Part shown: positions 54,000 through 63,845 of the stretch, piece by piece
Layout: the number at the start of each line of letters is the position of its first letter
Position numbering within the stretch: the first letter of the stretch is position 1
NCBI RefSeq assembly: GCF_000022545.1
Contig: NC_012883.1
Coordinates: forward strand, 1,046,276 to 1,110,275
Direction of reading: 5' to 3'
DNA length: 64,000 nt
DNA from: Thermococcus sibiricus MM 739
Lineage (GTDB): Archaea; Methanobacteriota_B; Thermococci; Thermococcales; Thermococcaceae
The notes under the pieces: generated by a model
Seen by the model: only the letters and a program-made list of their open reading frames with translations
Database searches by the model: none
Told to the model about the DNA's origin: nothing
Translations under genes and position numbers: made by a program

Positions 54000-54278
54000 G
54001 TGAATAAAGAGCATTATAAAAGTGAATACGAAGGCTTTTTCGCTGAGTTTTATGATATTTTGCAGCCTACTGTACATGATGCACCTGCATATGTCAAGTT
54101 CGCAAAAGAATTTGGGGATCCAATACTCGAACTCGGTTGCGGAACTGGCAGATTACTCATTCCAATTGCCAAGAAAGGCTTTAAAATAACAGGAATAGAT
54201 TCATCAAGGGAGATGTTAGCGATTTGTCGAAGTAAAATCCTAATCAAGGCTGCTTTAGATGTTTTAATATCGATTTAG
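54000..54278 (+). pseudogene. Truncated class I SAM methyltransferase
   Basis: The frame starts at GTG 54000 with GGAGGGAA upstream and gives 92 aa. Motif I is intact (ILELGCGTGRLLIPIA) and motif II follows (ITGIDSSREMLAI). The sequence then runs into a short unrelated tail (KAALDVLISI) and stops; a complete enzyme would need about 150 more residues. The remainder has been deleted, and the aldo/keto reductase gene begins 19 bases later. It is probably non-functional. Confidence 0.8.
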
Positions 54279-54296
54279 CTTATGGAGGTATTATTC

Positions 54297-55466
54297 ATGA
54301 AATACCGAAAGCATAAAGGTTTGAAAATTTCTGAAATTGGTATCGGGACCTATGCTCTGAGCGGTGCATACGGAAGAAAAGATTTAGAAGAGTTCAAAAG
54401 AATGATTAACCGTGCTTATGAGCTTGGAGTCAACTTCTTTGACACTGCAGAAGCCTATGGAAATGCTGAACAGATTTTGGGAGAGATTATAAAATCCTTC
54501 CGTGAGGATGTTTATATAGCTACAAAAGTTGGGGTTAAGGAGGGTATAAAACCAAATCTCTCCAAAGAGTACATCAAAAAAGCCTGTGAAGAGAGTCTCA
54601 AGAAACTCCAGACTGATTATATCGACCTCTACCAAGTCCACTTTCATGACCCAACCACACCAATAGAAGAGACCATTGAAGCGCTGGATGAGCTCGTTGA
54701 GGAGGGGAAGATCCGATATTATGGAGTTGGCCATTTACCTTTAGATGTCACGGAGGAATACTGCAGGCTTGGAAAGCCTTTCTCGATCCTTGCAGAGTTT
54801 AGTGCAGTTGCAAGAGAATCCTATGAAAAGCTTTTGCCGCTTTACAGAAAATACAATTTGGGAATTATTGCTTTCAGCACAACGGGAAGAGGTCTGCTCA
54901 CAGGGAAGTTTAAAGAAAATCAAAAGTTTGAACCCGGAGATATACGCTATTTAGACCCACTTTTCCAGAGGGAACGCTTTCAATACGGCTTGAGAATAGC
55001 CAAAAAGTTTGCAGAGCTGGGAGAGAAATATGGTAAAACTCCAGTGCAGGTTGCCATCGCTTGGGTTCTTGCCCATGAGGGGGTAATATGCGCCCTAACC
55101 GGACCTTCAACAGTAAAGCATTTAGAAGAGAACGTTGAAGCGAGCGGATGGGAGATCCCCAGAGAAGATTTAAGAGAGCTGGAGGAGTTTTTTAAGAGAG
55201 AAGATGAGTGGCTAAGGCAGAAGCAGAAAGAATCCATAAAACAAATTCTCACTGAACCCCTTCAAGAACCTCACAGAGCTTTCGTTGATTTAATATATGC
55301 CATTGAAACTGCAGTTTCTCTCGGTATTATCGAGGAAAAGGAGATACTGCCAGTTTTCTATGAAGTCTATGGTTTGAGAAAGGAGCTGGATAAAGAAGAT
55401 GTTAACAAAAAACTAAAGGACATCCAAGCCCAGCTGAAAAAAGTAATCCTACTAGATGCTCTTTGA
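54297..55466 (+). CDS. Aldo/keto reductase with extended C-terminus
   Basis: The product is 389 aa. The AKR barrel occupies about residues 1-305, with the catalytic set Asp (FFDTAEAYG), Tyr (same motif) and His (YQVHFHDP), and an NADP-binding loop near GPSTVKHLEENV. The last 80 residues are helical and charged and are not part of the core; they may aid oligomerisation. The substrate is an unknown carbonyl compound. The ATG at 54297 follows ATGGAGGTATT. Confidence 0.9.
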   Translation: MKYRKHKGLKISEIGIGTYALSGAYGRKDLEEFKRMINRAYELGVNFFDTAEAYGNAEQILGEIIKSFREDVYIATKVGVKEGIKPNLSKEYIKKACEESLKKLQTDYIDLYQVHFHDPTTPIEETIEALDELVEEGKIRYYGVGHLPLDVTEEYCRLGKPFSILAEFSAVARESYEKLLPLYRKYNLGIIAFSTTGRGLLTGKFKENQKFEPGDIRYLDPLFQRERFQYGLRIAKKFAELGEKYGKTPVQVAIAWVLAHEGVICALTGPSTVKHLEENVEASGWEIPREDLRELEEFFKREDEWLRQKQKESIKQILTEPLQEPHRAFVDLIYAIETAVSLGIIEEKEILPVFYEVYGLRKELDKEDVNKKLKDIQAQLKKVILLDAL

Positions 55467-55504
55467 CCTCTTTTTCAAATTTTTCCATGTTTATCCCTTA
55501 GTTT

Positions 55505-56284
55505 TTAAGTTTTCAGTGCATTCTTAAGTTCTTCCTTAAACTTCTCCTTTTCTATAGGGAGTGATTTTATTGGAATGCCGTTCACTAACATCCAATTCCG
55601 TCCTCTGGACACAAACTCTTCCGGATGCTCCCACCCATTCAACATTCTTGTCTCCAGTTCCGGAGCAATTTCCTTCACTATTTCTTTAGCTCTGTATGCC
55701 CAGAGATAGGAAAAAGGACATACTGGCTCGTAGAATGTCATGATTCTGCCGATATCTTCATCACTCCTCCTATATTCTTCTCCCTCTTTCCAAAAACCAG
55801 AATAAGATTCTTTAAGCTCCCTTCCGCTAAACGAGTAGTAAAGGTCTTCTTTAGTCATCTCTCTGAAGCCTGACCTCTTAAAGAACTCTGCCTGTGACAA
55901 AAACTCTCTTGTATCAAATGCATGAGTGAGCAAAAATTCATATTTTCCCCTTACCTTTTCAATGAGTTTCTCGACCATACTCCTTGCTATTCCCTTTCCT
56001 TGGGCTTCTACAAGAGGATTGTATATGCAGTTGACAACTAAAACATTTTCTCGCTTCAGACTTGTCGGGTCTGCTTTTTCAGGATATGTTAATAGCTGAG
56101 CGGCGGGTTTTCCATTAAAATACGCAACAAGGCCGACATCCCCATACGTTCTCAGCATCTCGAGAAGCCAAATCCTCTTGATCTCGACGCCTTTCTTGTA
56201 CGCCTCACTTATGATAGGGGGATCGCACACCGAAATCATGTCATCTATATTAGTTTCATCAACTTCTCTAATCTCAATCATCAC
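55505..56284 (-). CDS. GNAT-family acetyltransferase-like protein
   Basis: The product is 259 aa. Residues 1-150 form a GNAT domain with an acetyl-CoA loop VEAQGKGIARSMVEKLIE (Q-x-x-G-x-A type) and a substrate strand before it (VLVVNCIYNPLV). The C-terminal 100 residues hold a conserved CPFSYLWAYRAKEIVKEI segment of unknown role. It probably acetylates a small molecule. Its start overlaps the stop of the preceding membrane-protein gene by ATGA, so the two form an operon. Confidence 0.82.
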   Translation of the reverse strand: MMIEIREVDETNIDDMISVCDPPIISEAYKKGVEIKRIWLLEMLRTYGDVGLVAYFNGKPAAQLLTYPEKADPTSLKRENVLVVNCIYNPLVEAQGKGIARSMVEKLIEKVRGKYEFLLTHAFDTREFLSQAEFFKRSGFREMTKEDLYYSFSGRELKESYSGFWKEGEEYRRSDEDIGRIMTFYEPVCPFSYLWAYRAKEIVKEIAPELETRMLNGWEHPEEFVSRGRNWMLVNGIPIKSLPIEKEKFKEELKNALKT

Positions 56285-57105
56285 CTCTCATACCTCCAGT
56301 GAAGTATAGTCACAACAAACCAACCAAATAAGAAGTTCGATAAAAGAACCTCCACAAAGTGCGCTCTTCTTATGACGTCGGGCATATATGGATTGGGAAG
56401 TAAGAGGAGACCAGCCATGAGTACTGAGTAGAGCAGAGCCACAGCCAAGCGGGCTTTCTTCCATTCATCAATCATCTTGACTATTGGGATTGCCAAAAGG
56501 CCCCATACTATCCCCCTTAAGATTTGAAATGGAAGTATCCATGCTGGCATCTGCAGGTTAGCGTAGTATTCATCAAAGGCTTTCCCTGCTAAGGGTTTGA
56601 AGACCAAGGCCCCAAAAACAGTGTAAATAACCATGTAAGCAATTCCGATTAAAAGCAATTTCCAAATCCAAGTCTTTAGAGGGAGAGAAAATTCTTTGGC
56701 AGGTCCTTGAGGAGTTTCTTCCATTTTATTGTGAAGTGCCACTGCTATCGGAGAGAAAACCGCTGCGACAATAAATCCTTCTACAAAAAGCTTTGGAATC
56801 ATCTCAGTAGGAATTATCTCTTCAAAGTAGGTTAGAAATACAACGGTCTCTATCTGGGTCAGAAACGTCGTTATCCCATAGAACACTGCAAAAGTTGCTA
56901 AAACAAGCTTCCAACCGCCCCACTTGGAATTAACTATCATGTAGCTCAACACTAATACATCAAGGAACGCAACTAAGAACCAGTACATTAAGTTCCCAGC
57001 CTCTGACGATGCTCTTATCCCCGGAATAGGGAGCCAATACAGAAGAGCTAGAATTAGTGTTAAAGAAATAACCTTCAACAAGAAATTTTGCAAATTCATT
57101 TCCAT
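56281..57105 (-). CDS. Hypothetical polytopic membrane protein
   Basis: The product is about 275 aa with seven or eight membrane helices and only short loops. It has no recognised catalytic motif. An MEETPQGPAKEFSLP loop lies in the middle and a short basic tail (HWRYER) at the end. Two ATGs (57105, 57099) are candidates, with AAGGAG upstream. The ATGA overlap with the GNAT gene ties the two functions together, but nothing shows what they do. Confidence 0.6.
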   Translation of the reverse strand: MEMNLQNFLLKVISLTLILALLYWLPIPGIRASSEAGNLMYWFLVAFLDVLVLSYMIVNSKWGGWKLVLATFAVFYGITTFLTQIETVVFLTYFEEIIPTEMIPKLFVEGFIVAAVFSPIAVALHNKMEETPQGPAKEFSLPLKTWIWKLLLIGIAYMVIYTVFGALVFKPLAGKAFDEYYANLQMPAWILPFQILRGIVWGLLAIPIVKMIDEWKKARLAVALLYSVLMAGLLLLPNPYMPDVIRRAHFVEVLLSNFLFGWFVVTILHWRYER

Positions 57106-57298
57106 CAACTCCTTAAAGTTTTTTTATGAAGTTTTTTCTATATTTTTAAATCTAAATACGCAATAGGTGGGAGTATTTAAAAAAATTTCTAAAATAATTA
57201 AACTCCCGTGTATGTAAGGAGAATACTACACCATTATTACTATATATTATTGAAAAAATTTATAAAGGCTTATAGTAAGCAAGTTATGAGGTGAAATC

Positions 57299-57484
57299 AT
57301 GGCATGGACATGGTGGACAATGAGTTTAGTTGTGGGGCTCTTAAGTCTCTTGTGGGTGGTTTATGATATTATCAAAAACCAAAAAGACATGAGTACAGCT
57401 AGAAAGGGCTTTTGGATAGTTTTAACACTCCTATTCAGCCTGATAGGAGCAGGTGCATATTACGTTGTAGAGAAGAGGAGTTAA
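57299..57484 (+). CDS. Small two-helix membrane protein (PLDc_N-like)
   Basis: The product is 61 aa. Two membrane helices flank a short cytoplasmic loop (DIIKNQKDMSTARKG), and the second helix ends with YYVVEKRS. The W-x-x-Y-D-I and K-G-F-W-I-V pattern resembles the PLDc_N domain, often found alone in small membrane proteins. GAGGTGAAATC precedes the ATG. It shares the TTAA stop overlap with the XPD gene. Confidence 0.75.
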   Translation: MAWTWWTMSLVVGLLSLLWVVYDIIKNQKDMSTARKGFWIVLTLLFSLIGAGAYYVVEKRS

Positions 57485-59412
57485 TCTTTTTCCACTTTAA
57501 TTTTTTCTCCTCTATAAAAATCTATAAGATGCCGCTTCATTGAAGCCAAAGTCACAGGTTTTATTGTCTCTTTCATCCAATCTGGTAAATCTTTTCTAAC
57601 GTTGCTCCACAATAAACGGTAATCCAACACTACAACTGCACCCTTCTCTTCCTCACTTCTATGAACTCTACCTGCGGCCTGAACGAGTTTCTTGTGAGCT
57701 GGTAAAACATATCCATAATACCTTCCCTTTCTGGGGAATTTGTTTTCAAAGTACCTTATCTGGGCCTGAACTTTTGGAGTTGGCCTTGCATATGGAATAC
57801 CAACTAAAATTACACCATTCATCTCATCGCCACTGTAATCCTGGCCCTCACTGTTTCTCCCGCCCATGACTCCAAGAAGAACAGCCCCATCCCTCTTAGC
57901 CTCTTCCTTAAATGCCATCACAAGAAGATCGTTTTCTTTGGAAGAAGCGCCTCTCTTCTCTATGAATACTTTCTTTCCACTAACCTCCTGAATCTGAATA
58001 TCCACATTTGCAGACAAAAGACCCTCAAGAACCTCATAAGACGCCGTAAAAACCCCAACATTCTTTGGGATGAGCTTTACAGCTTCCACAATATATTTAG
58101 CCATTTTTTTATAGAGCTCCAAACTTCTTTCATCACCCCGTGTAGAAACATCTTTAGCAACAAGAACAATGGCATTCTCTTTTTTTACAATTCTTGGGAA
58201 CTTCTTCAGCTTCCCCTCTATGCCCATAATATCAGCAAAAGCCTCCAATGGCGTCATGGTTCCAGACATGAAAATCGCTGATTGAACGTTCTTAACAAAA
58301 CTCAAGGCCTTTGAAGGATCAAGAGCTACAAGTTCCAGGGAAAATCCTTTTTCTCGACTCATCAAGAACAGATAATCCTCCTTACCAATGAGTGCAAACC
58401 ACAACAATAAGAACTCTCCAACCCTACCAACATAGCTCCTCGGAGGAAGGCTTCTCTCAATTTTGTCTTCTCTTATTGCATCACCCGCCTTCACCATTTG
58501 ATCCAAAATCCTAATCAATTGTTTTTCATTTATTTTTAAAACATCAAAAACATGGTAAAATATACTCTCTGGAATTATTGGGACTTCATCAATTTTAAGA
58601 TCTCTCAATTTTTCTTGATACAGATTTTCCAGCCCTTTTAAGAATATACTAAGGAAGTTGGCAATTTCATGTTCTTTATACTCATCGGCTTCTTTTATAG
58701 CCCTGTTAATACTATAAACACTTAATCTATCACTTAAAGCATTTATGGCCTGATTAGGCAAATTATGGGCCTCATCAAATATTACAATGAGATCAGAATA
58801 GTCAAAGTCAAAATATGCCATAAAGTTTTCTCTAATAGCTGGATCAATCATGTAAAGGTAACTAGCTACGATTACGTCGGAATTAAAGGCTATTTTTCTA
58901 GTAAGCTCATACGGACAGAAGTCAAGCATTTTTGAATGGGTTAATATCATCATAGGTTCAGCAGGTTTTTGTACGAAATACTGAGCAAGTTCATCAAATT
59001 CTTCCTTCTTTTTCTTCAGGTTTTCAAAAAACTCACATTTTCCAAGTTTTTTAAGGTTTTTACAAACAATCATTGCATTATATGCATCCGGAGCAAAGTT
59101 CTGGACGTATTGGTGGAGACAGAGCTCTTTCCTACTTCTAAACTCAACACCACTTACCTGAGTTTTGTTACTTATGGCTTTAAGTTCCTCAATTACCCGG
59201 TCCATTTGCTTGTGTGTCCTTGCGAGATAGATAATCTTGTACCCCATCTCTTTGGCATACGGCAATGCTCCTGCCAGCACACTTATTGTCTTTCCAAAGC
59301 CAGTGGGGGCCTCAATAACCAGGTTTTCTCCATTTCTAACGACAGTATCCACCAACTTAATGAAATCCTCTTGATTGGGCCTCAAGGATTGATATGGGAA
59401 ATATTCGCTCAT
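57481..59412 (-). CDS. xpd: XPD/Rad3-like superfamily 2 DNA helicase
   Basis: The product is 643 aa. Walker A APTGFGKT lies at about residue 40, and DEAHN near 220. The four iron-sulfur cysteines occur between them, in ELCLHQYV, IVCKNL, GKCEFF and DFCPYEL. Later motifs (GRVHRSEEEKG) complete the helicase core. It unwinds DNA 5' to 3' in repair or transcription-linked processes. The ATG at 59412 fits homologues that start MSEYFPYQ. Confidence 0.95.
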   Translation of the reverse strand: MSEYFPYQSLRPNQEDFIKLVDTVVRNGENLVIEAPTGFGKTISVLAGALPYAKEMGYKIIYLARTHKQMDRVIEELKAISNKTQVSGVEFRSRKELCLHQYVQNFAPDAYNAMIVCKNLKKLGKCEFFENLKKKKEEFDELAQYFVQKPAEPMMILTHSKMLDFCPYELTRKIAFNSDVIVASYLYMIDPAIRENFMAYFDFDYSDLIVIFDEAHNLPNQAINALSDRLSVYSINRAIKEADEYKEHEIANFLSIFLKGLENLYQEKLRDLKIDEVPIIPESIFYHVFDVLKINEKQLIRILDQMVKAGDAIREDKIERSLPPRSYVGRVGEFLLLWFALIGKEDYLFLMSREKGFSLELVALDPSKALSFVKNVQSAIFMSGTMTPLEAFADIMGIEGKLKKFPRIVKKENAIVLVAKDVSTRGDERSLELYKKMAKYIVEAVKLIPKNVGVFTASYEVLEGLLSANVDIQIQEVSGKKVFIEKRGASSKENDLLVMAFKEEAKRDGAVLLGVMGGRNSEGQDYSGDEMNGVILVGIPYARPTPKVQAQIRYFENKFPRKGRYYGYVLPAHKKLVQAAGRVHRSEEEKGAVVVLDYRLLWSNVRKDLPDWMKETIKPVTLASMKRHLIDFYRGEKIKVEKD

Positions 59413-59480
59413 GTTCACTCATCAAAAAGGTTATTAATGAGGGTTTTTAACTTTTCCTAAAGCATCAGTGAGGGTCTAAA

Positions 59481-59744
59481 ATGGAAGAATATCAAAAAAA
59501 GTTATTGGAGAGTGGAATTGAAGGGTTTATAATCATGATACTTGCATACTTCTTTTACTATCAGAATTACCTTCTATACAAATGGCACTGTGGCCTGCCC
59601 CTACCCTCAAAGACACCATTCCTAATTGCAGGTATTTTAACGGGGACCGCATATATTCTTTACAAAGCCTACAAAATATACCCTGAGATTCAAAAACATA
59701 AAATCGCCAATGTTTTAAGAGAAGAAAAATTGGAAGAAATTTGA
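59481..59744 (+). CDS. Hypothetical two-helix membrane protein
   Basis: The product is 87 aa. Two membrane helices (about 15-33 and 46-66) are joined by a short loop rich in Pro, with CGLPLPSK. A charged C-terminal helix (EIQKHKIANVLREEKLEE) follows. GAGGGTCTAAA precedes the ATG. No family is recognised. It ends three bases before the converging TET aminopeptidase gene. Confidence 0.6.
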   Translation: MEEYQKKLLESGIEGFIIMILAYFFYYQNYLLYKWHCGLPLPSKTPFLIAGILTGTAYILYKAYKIYPEIQKHKIANVLREEKLEEI

Positions 59745-59747
59745 AAA

Positions 59748-60821
<1,074 letters not shown>

Positions 60822-60881
60822 TTAATGTAGGATGAATAATATTTAAGGTTTTAGGTCGAAATTTACCCGGGAGGAATCAAA

Positions 60882-61574
60882 ATGCTGCTAAAGCTTCCAA
60901 TAATCGAGTGCACTTTTATAAAAAGGCTAAACAGATTTTTAGGAGTAATAGAAGTCAACGGGGAGCTTAAAAAGGCATTGATAACAAACACCGGCAGATT
61001 GGAGGAGTTTATGATCAGAGGGAGAAAGGCGTTTTGCATTCCCAAGCAAGAAGGGAAGACGAACTTCGTCCTAATCGGATTTCTGGAAAATGAAGGAAAA
61101 GGAGCGATTATAGACACAAGAACACAAGCAAAGGCCTTTGAGAGGGCAATAGAGTTGGGTCTAATTGAGTGGCTTAAAGGGTGCAAAATCAAAAAAAGAG
61201 AAGTTAAGGTTGGTAATTCGAGGCTTGATTACCTCTTGGACTGCAATGGCGAGGAAGTGTTTGTGGAAATGAAGAGTGCTGTTCTGAGAGAGGGAGATTA
61301 TGCAATGTATCCCGACTGTCCGAGTTTGAGGGGACAAAAGCATATAAAAGAACTCATACGCCTGAGGGAAAATGGCAAAAGAGCAATGATAGTCTTTATA
61401 GGCGCTCTGCCCGGTGTTAGGAAGTTCAAATCCTATACACAGGGAGATCCTGAGATAGCGAGGCTTCTTAGAGAAGCGGACAAAGTAGGCGTTGAAATCC
61501 ACGCACTGGGCATTTCACTCCTGCCCGATGGGAAGGTCGTCCTTGAGAAGCCGAGCCTTGAAGTTGAACTCTAA
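60882..61574 (+). CDS. sfsA: SfsA family protein
   Basis: The product is 230 aa. The family pattern is visible: FIKRLNRFLGVIEVNGE at the N-terminus (OB-like), then FVEMKSAVLREGDYAMYPDCPSLRG, with the nuclease-like Glu and Lys, and ALGISLLPDGKVVLEKPS. SfsA has a PD-(D/E)XK-like nuclease fold and was first linked to sugar fermentation in E. coli; its archaeal role is open. GGGAGGAATC precedes the ATG. Confidence 0.93.
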   Translation: MLLKLPIIECTFIKRLNRFLGVIEVNGELKKALITNTGRLEEFMIRGRKAFCIPKQEGKTNFVLIGFLENEGKGAIIDTRTQAKAFERAIELGLIEWLKGCKIKKREVKVGNSRLDYLLDCNGEEVFVEMKSAVLREGDYAMYPDCPSLRGQKHIKELIRLRENGKRAMIVFIGALPGVRKFKSYTQGDPEIARLLREADKVGVEIHALGISLLPDGKVVLEKPSLEVEL

Positions 61575-62821
61575 ACCGCCGTCCTGGGGGTCTTGTACCA
61601 AACTTTCTTGGCCCTTCTGGCCTCCCACAGGCCGGCCAGCGAGATAAGTATCCATATCTGGGAGTACGTGTGGTACATGAGCAGCGCGAGGAGCCAACAA
61701 CCGGGGCTCTTTATCTTCCCGTCGTAGAGGCCGGCGAATATCTCCAACAGGAAGGCTAAGTAAACGAAGCCCAAAACAGACCACGTAAACCACGTTACGC
61801 TTCCAGAGGTTAATAAGAGTGCTACAAAGGCCACATCTGCCACTATCACAGCCATTGCCAGGAGATAGTACACCATCAGCGTGAGGAACAGGTCAAAGCG
61901 CAGGCCCCAGCTGGGAATTTCCTTGAAGCGTTTTACGTACTCTTTCACGGTGTGGACGTTTCCTGCCGCCCAGCGCGTCCGCTGTCTGAACCAAACGCGC
62001 AGGCTCTCGGGCTCCTGCTCCCAGGTGACGGCGAGCGGGGTGTAGGCTATCTTTTTGCCCGTTAAGATTATCCTGAATGACAGCTCCAAGTCCTCGGCAA
62101 GGGCCTCTTCGTCCCATCCACCGAGCTCTTCGAGCAGTTCTTTCCTGATAACAAAGTTCGTCCCGGGAAGTATGGCAGTTTTGTAGAATTTGCTCTTTCC
62201 GGCCTGGCCGGCCAGCTGGAAGTAAAGGTATTCCATGCATATGAATCTCGTGAGGATGTTCCTGTTCCAGTTCATAGTCTTGACTTTTCCGGTTACAGCT
62301 GGCGTCTCGTCACTCAGCATCGCCACCAGATCCTTGAGCGCCCCGGGCTCGGGCCTGTTGTCGGCGTCGTATACCGCTATGACCTCACCCTTCGCCAGCT
62401 TTAGGCCGTAGTTCAGGACGTAGCTCTTTCCACTACCCCCGCCCTCAACGCGGATCACTTTGATAAACGGATAGTCCTTAGAGACTTCCTCAGCTATCTT
62501 CGCCGTGTCGTCGGTTGAACCATCGTCTAGAAGGAGAACTTCCAGTTTATCCTTTGGATAGTCAAGGTTTGCCATTGCCCTGAGGGTGTCCCTTATCACC
62601 AGTCCCTCATTTCGGGCCGGGATGAGGATGGTGACGGAAGGAAGCTCCTCCGGAATCTCGGGCCTCTTGAATCGCGAGTTGTACCTGAGCCCAGCTATGG
62701 TCAGGACTATGTAGTAAACGAAAATTGGGTATATCACCGCAGCCGAAAACAGCCAGATATAGCGGAGGACGGATAATATGATATCTACGGCACCGGTTAA
62801 CGATTCCATGCTCCAGCCCAT
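61571..62821 (-). CDS. Processive family 2 glycosyltransferase, membrane-bound
   Basis: The product is 416 aa. The N-terminal helix (about 20-42) is followed by a GT-A domain with DDGSTDDTAK, AVYDADNRPE, LAEDLELSFR and RQRTRWAAG (QxxRW). Three or four helices then follow (about 300-385), as in hyaluronan or cellulose synthase-like enzymes. It adds sugars to a surface polysaccharide or lipid-linked glycan. GC content is much higher than around it. The start could be 62821 or 62809; no clear ribosome binding site is seen. Confidence 0.9.
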   Translation of the reverse strand: MGWSMESLTGAVDIILSVLRYIWLFSAAVIYPIFVYYIVLTIAGLRYNSRFKRPEIPEELPSVTILIPARNEGLVIRDTLRAMANLDYPKDKLEVLLLDDGSTDDTAKIAEEVSKDYPFIKVIRVEGGGSGKSYVLNYGLKLAKGEVIAVYDADNRPEPGALKDLVAMLSDETPAVTGKVKTMNWNRNILTRFICMEYLYFQLAGQAGKSKFYKTAILPGTNFVIRKELLEELGGWDEEALAEDLELSFRIILTGKKIAYTPLAVTWEQEPESLRVWFRQRTRWAAGNVHTVKEYVKRFKEIPSWGLRFDLFLTLMVYYLLAMAVIVADVAFVALLLTSGSVTWFTWSVLGFVYLAFLLEIFAGLYDGKIKSPGCWLLALLMYHTYSQIWILISLAGLWEARRAKKVWYKTPRTAV

Positions 62822-62940
62822 AATTATTACGTTTCGTTTCTTATAAGTCTATCCCCAACGAAGATGTCGTCTTAGAAAATGATGAGCTTGTAATTGAAGT
62901 TTAGCCCAAAGGCTTTTATAACGCTCACCCAATAAAAACT

Positions 62941-62967
62941 CGGGGGTAACACCCCCGTGGAGGTGTT
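62941..62967 (+). promoter_or_regulatory. Hairpin pair at the 5' end of the Toprim-protein mRNA
   Basis: CGGGGGT (62941-62947) and ACCCCCG (62951-62957) can pair with a three-base loop. Alternatively AACACC (62948-62953) can pair with GGTGTT (62962-62967), which would bury the GGAGGTG ribosome binding site. The two structures are mutually exclusive. A TATA box (TTTTATAACG) near 62913 puts the transcript start near 62940. Confidence 0.5.
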
Positions 62968-62971
62968 GGGA

Positions 62972-63817
62972 ATGACTATTGTAGATGTTAGGATTCTGGT
63001 AGAAGGAGCAAGTGATGTAGAAGTTGTAAGTAAAGCCCTTCAAGGCTTAGCTCTTGGTAGTGAGTACAACATAACGATCTCCGCAATAATTCCAACAACG
63101 AACTTAGAAATAGCTAAAAGCGCTGCAGCTGGGGCAGATCTGCTAATAATAGCCACCGACGCGGACAGAGTTGGCAGAGAGTTGGCAGAAAGAATGTTTA
63201 GGGAACTCGGGGAGTTAGTAGGTCAAGTGGAAAGAATGAAAATCCCAATGGGACATGACCTAGAGCATATAGATGTGGAGCTGGTTAGAAAAGAGCTTAA
63301 AAATACCCTAGTAAGGGCGGGACTAAAAAGTCTCCAAGTTCTTCCGGAGTATATGGCACTAAGAAATCAATTATTTGACTTGAAAGGAAAACATGAAATG
63401 TTAATGCAAGAAAATGAAGAGCTCAAGAAGAATTATCAAGAGCTTGAACAGAAATACGGAGAACTCTTAGAGGAATACAGCCAAGTGCTAGAAGAAAACA
63501 ATAGACTCAAAGAATCATTGAAGAAGAGGGCCAATGTATTCAAGTTAACAGATATCTGGAAAGAGTTATTTGGTGAAACTACACCTCCTGATGAAAGGTA
63601 TATTGCAGAAGCTGTGGAAAAGCTAAACCTTGGAGGGAAAATAATAGTTGGACAAGGCCATATATACTCTGAAGATGAGGATCTCATAGTTGAGCTTCTC
63701 AGAATCGTTCATTTAAGCCTAAGTATGGCCAAAACACAAAAGGAAGAACCTCAAGTAGAAGAAGAAAAAACCCCCGAAGAAATCGAAGAACCAGAGATAA
63801 GATTTGAAGACTTTTAA
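62972..63817 (+). CDS. Toprim-domain protein with coiled coil
   Basis: The product is 281 aa. The first 110 residues are a Toprim domain: ILVEGASDVEVVSKAL holds the conserved Glu, and LIIATDADRVGREL holds the DxD. Residues about 135-190 form a long coiled coil, and a smaller domain and acidic tail follow. The family is archaeal and may act with DNA in cleavage, joining or repair. The ATG at 62972 follows GGAGGTG. The xerA gene starts 28 bases later on the same strand. Confidence 0.85.
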   Translation: MTIVDVRILVEGASDVEVVSKALQGLALGSEYNITISAIIPTTNLEIAKSAAAGADLLIIATDADRVGRELAERMFRELGELVGQVERMKIPMGHDLEHIDVELVRKELKNTLVRAGLKSLQVLPEYMALRNQLFDLKGKHEMLMQENEELKKNYQELEQKYGELLEEYSQVLEENNRLKESLKKRANVFKLTDIWKELFGETTPPDERYIAEAVEKLNLGGKIIVGQGHIYSEDEDLIVELLRIVHLSLSMAKTQKEEPQVEEEKTPEEIEEPEIRFEDF

Positions 63818-63845
63818 TCTTTTATAATTTATTTTCGTGATCCTT

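Noticed and set aside
57169-57207. GGGAGT / ACTCCC inverted repeat between divergent genes
   Set aside because: Arms are only six bases and lie 27 bases apart in AT-rich DNA. This is too weak to call an operator.
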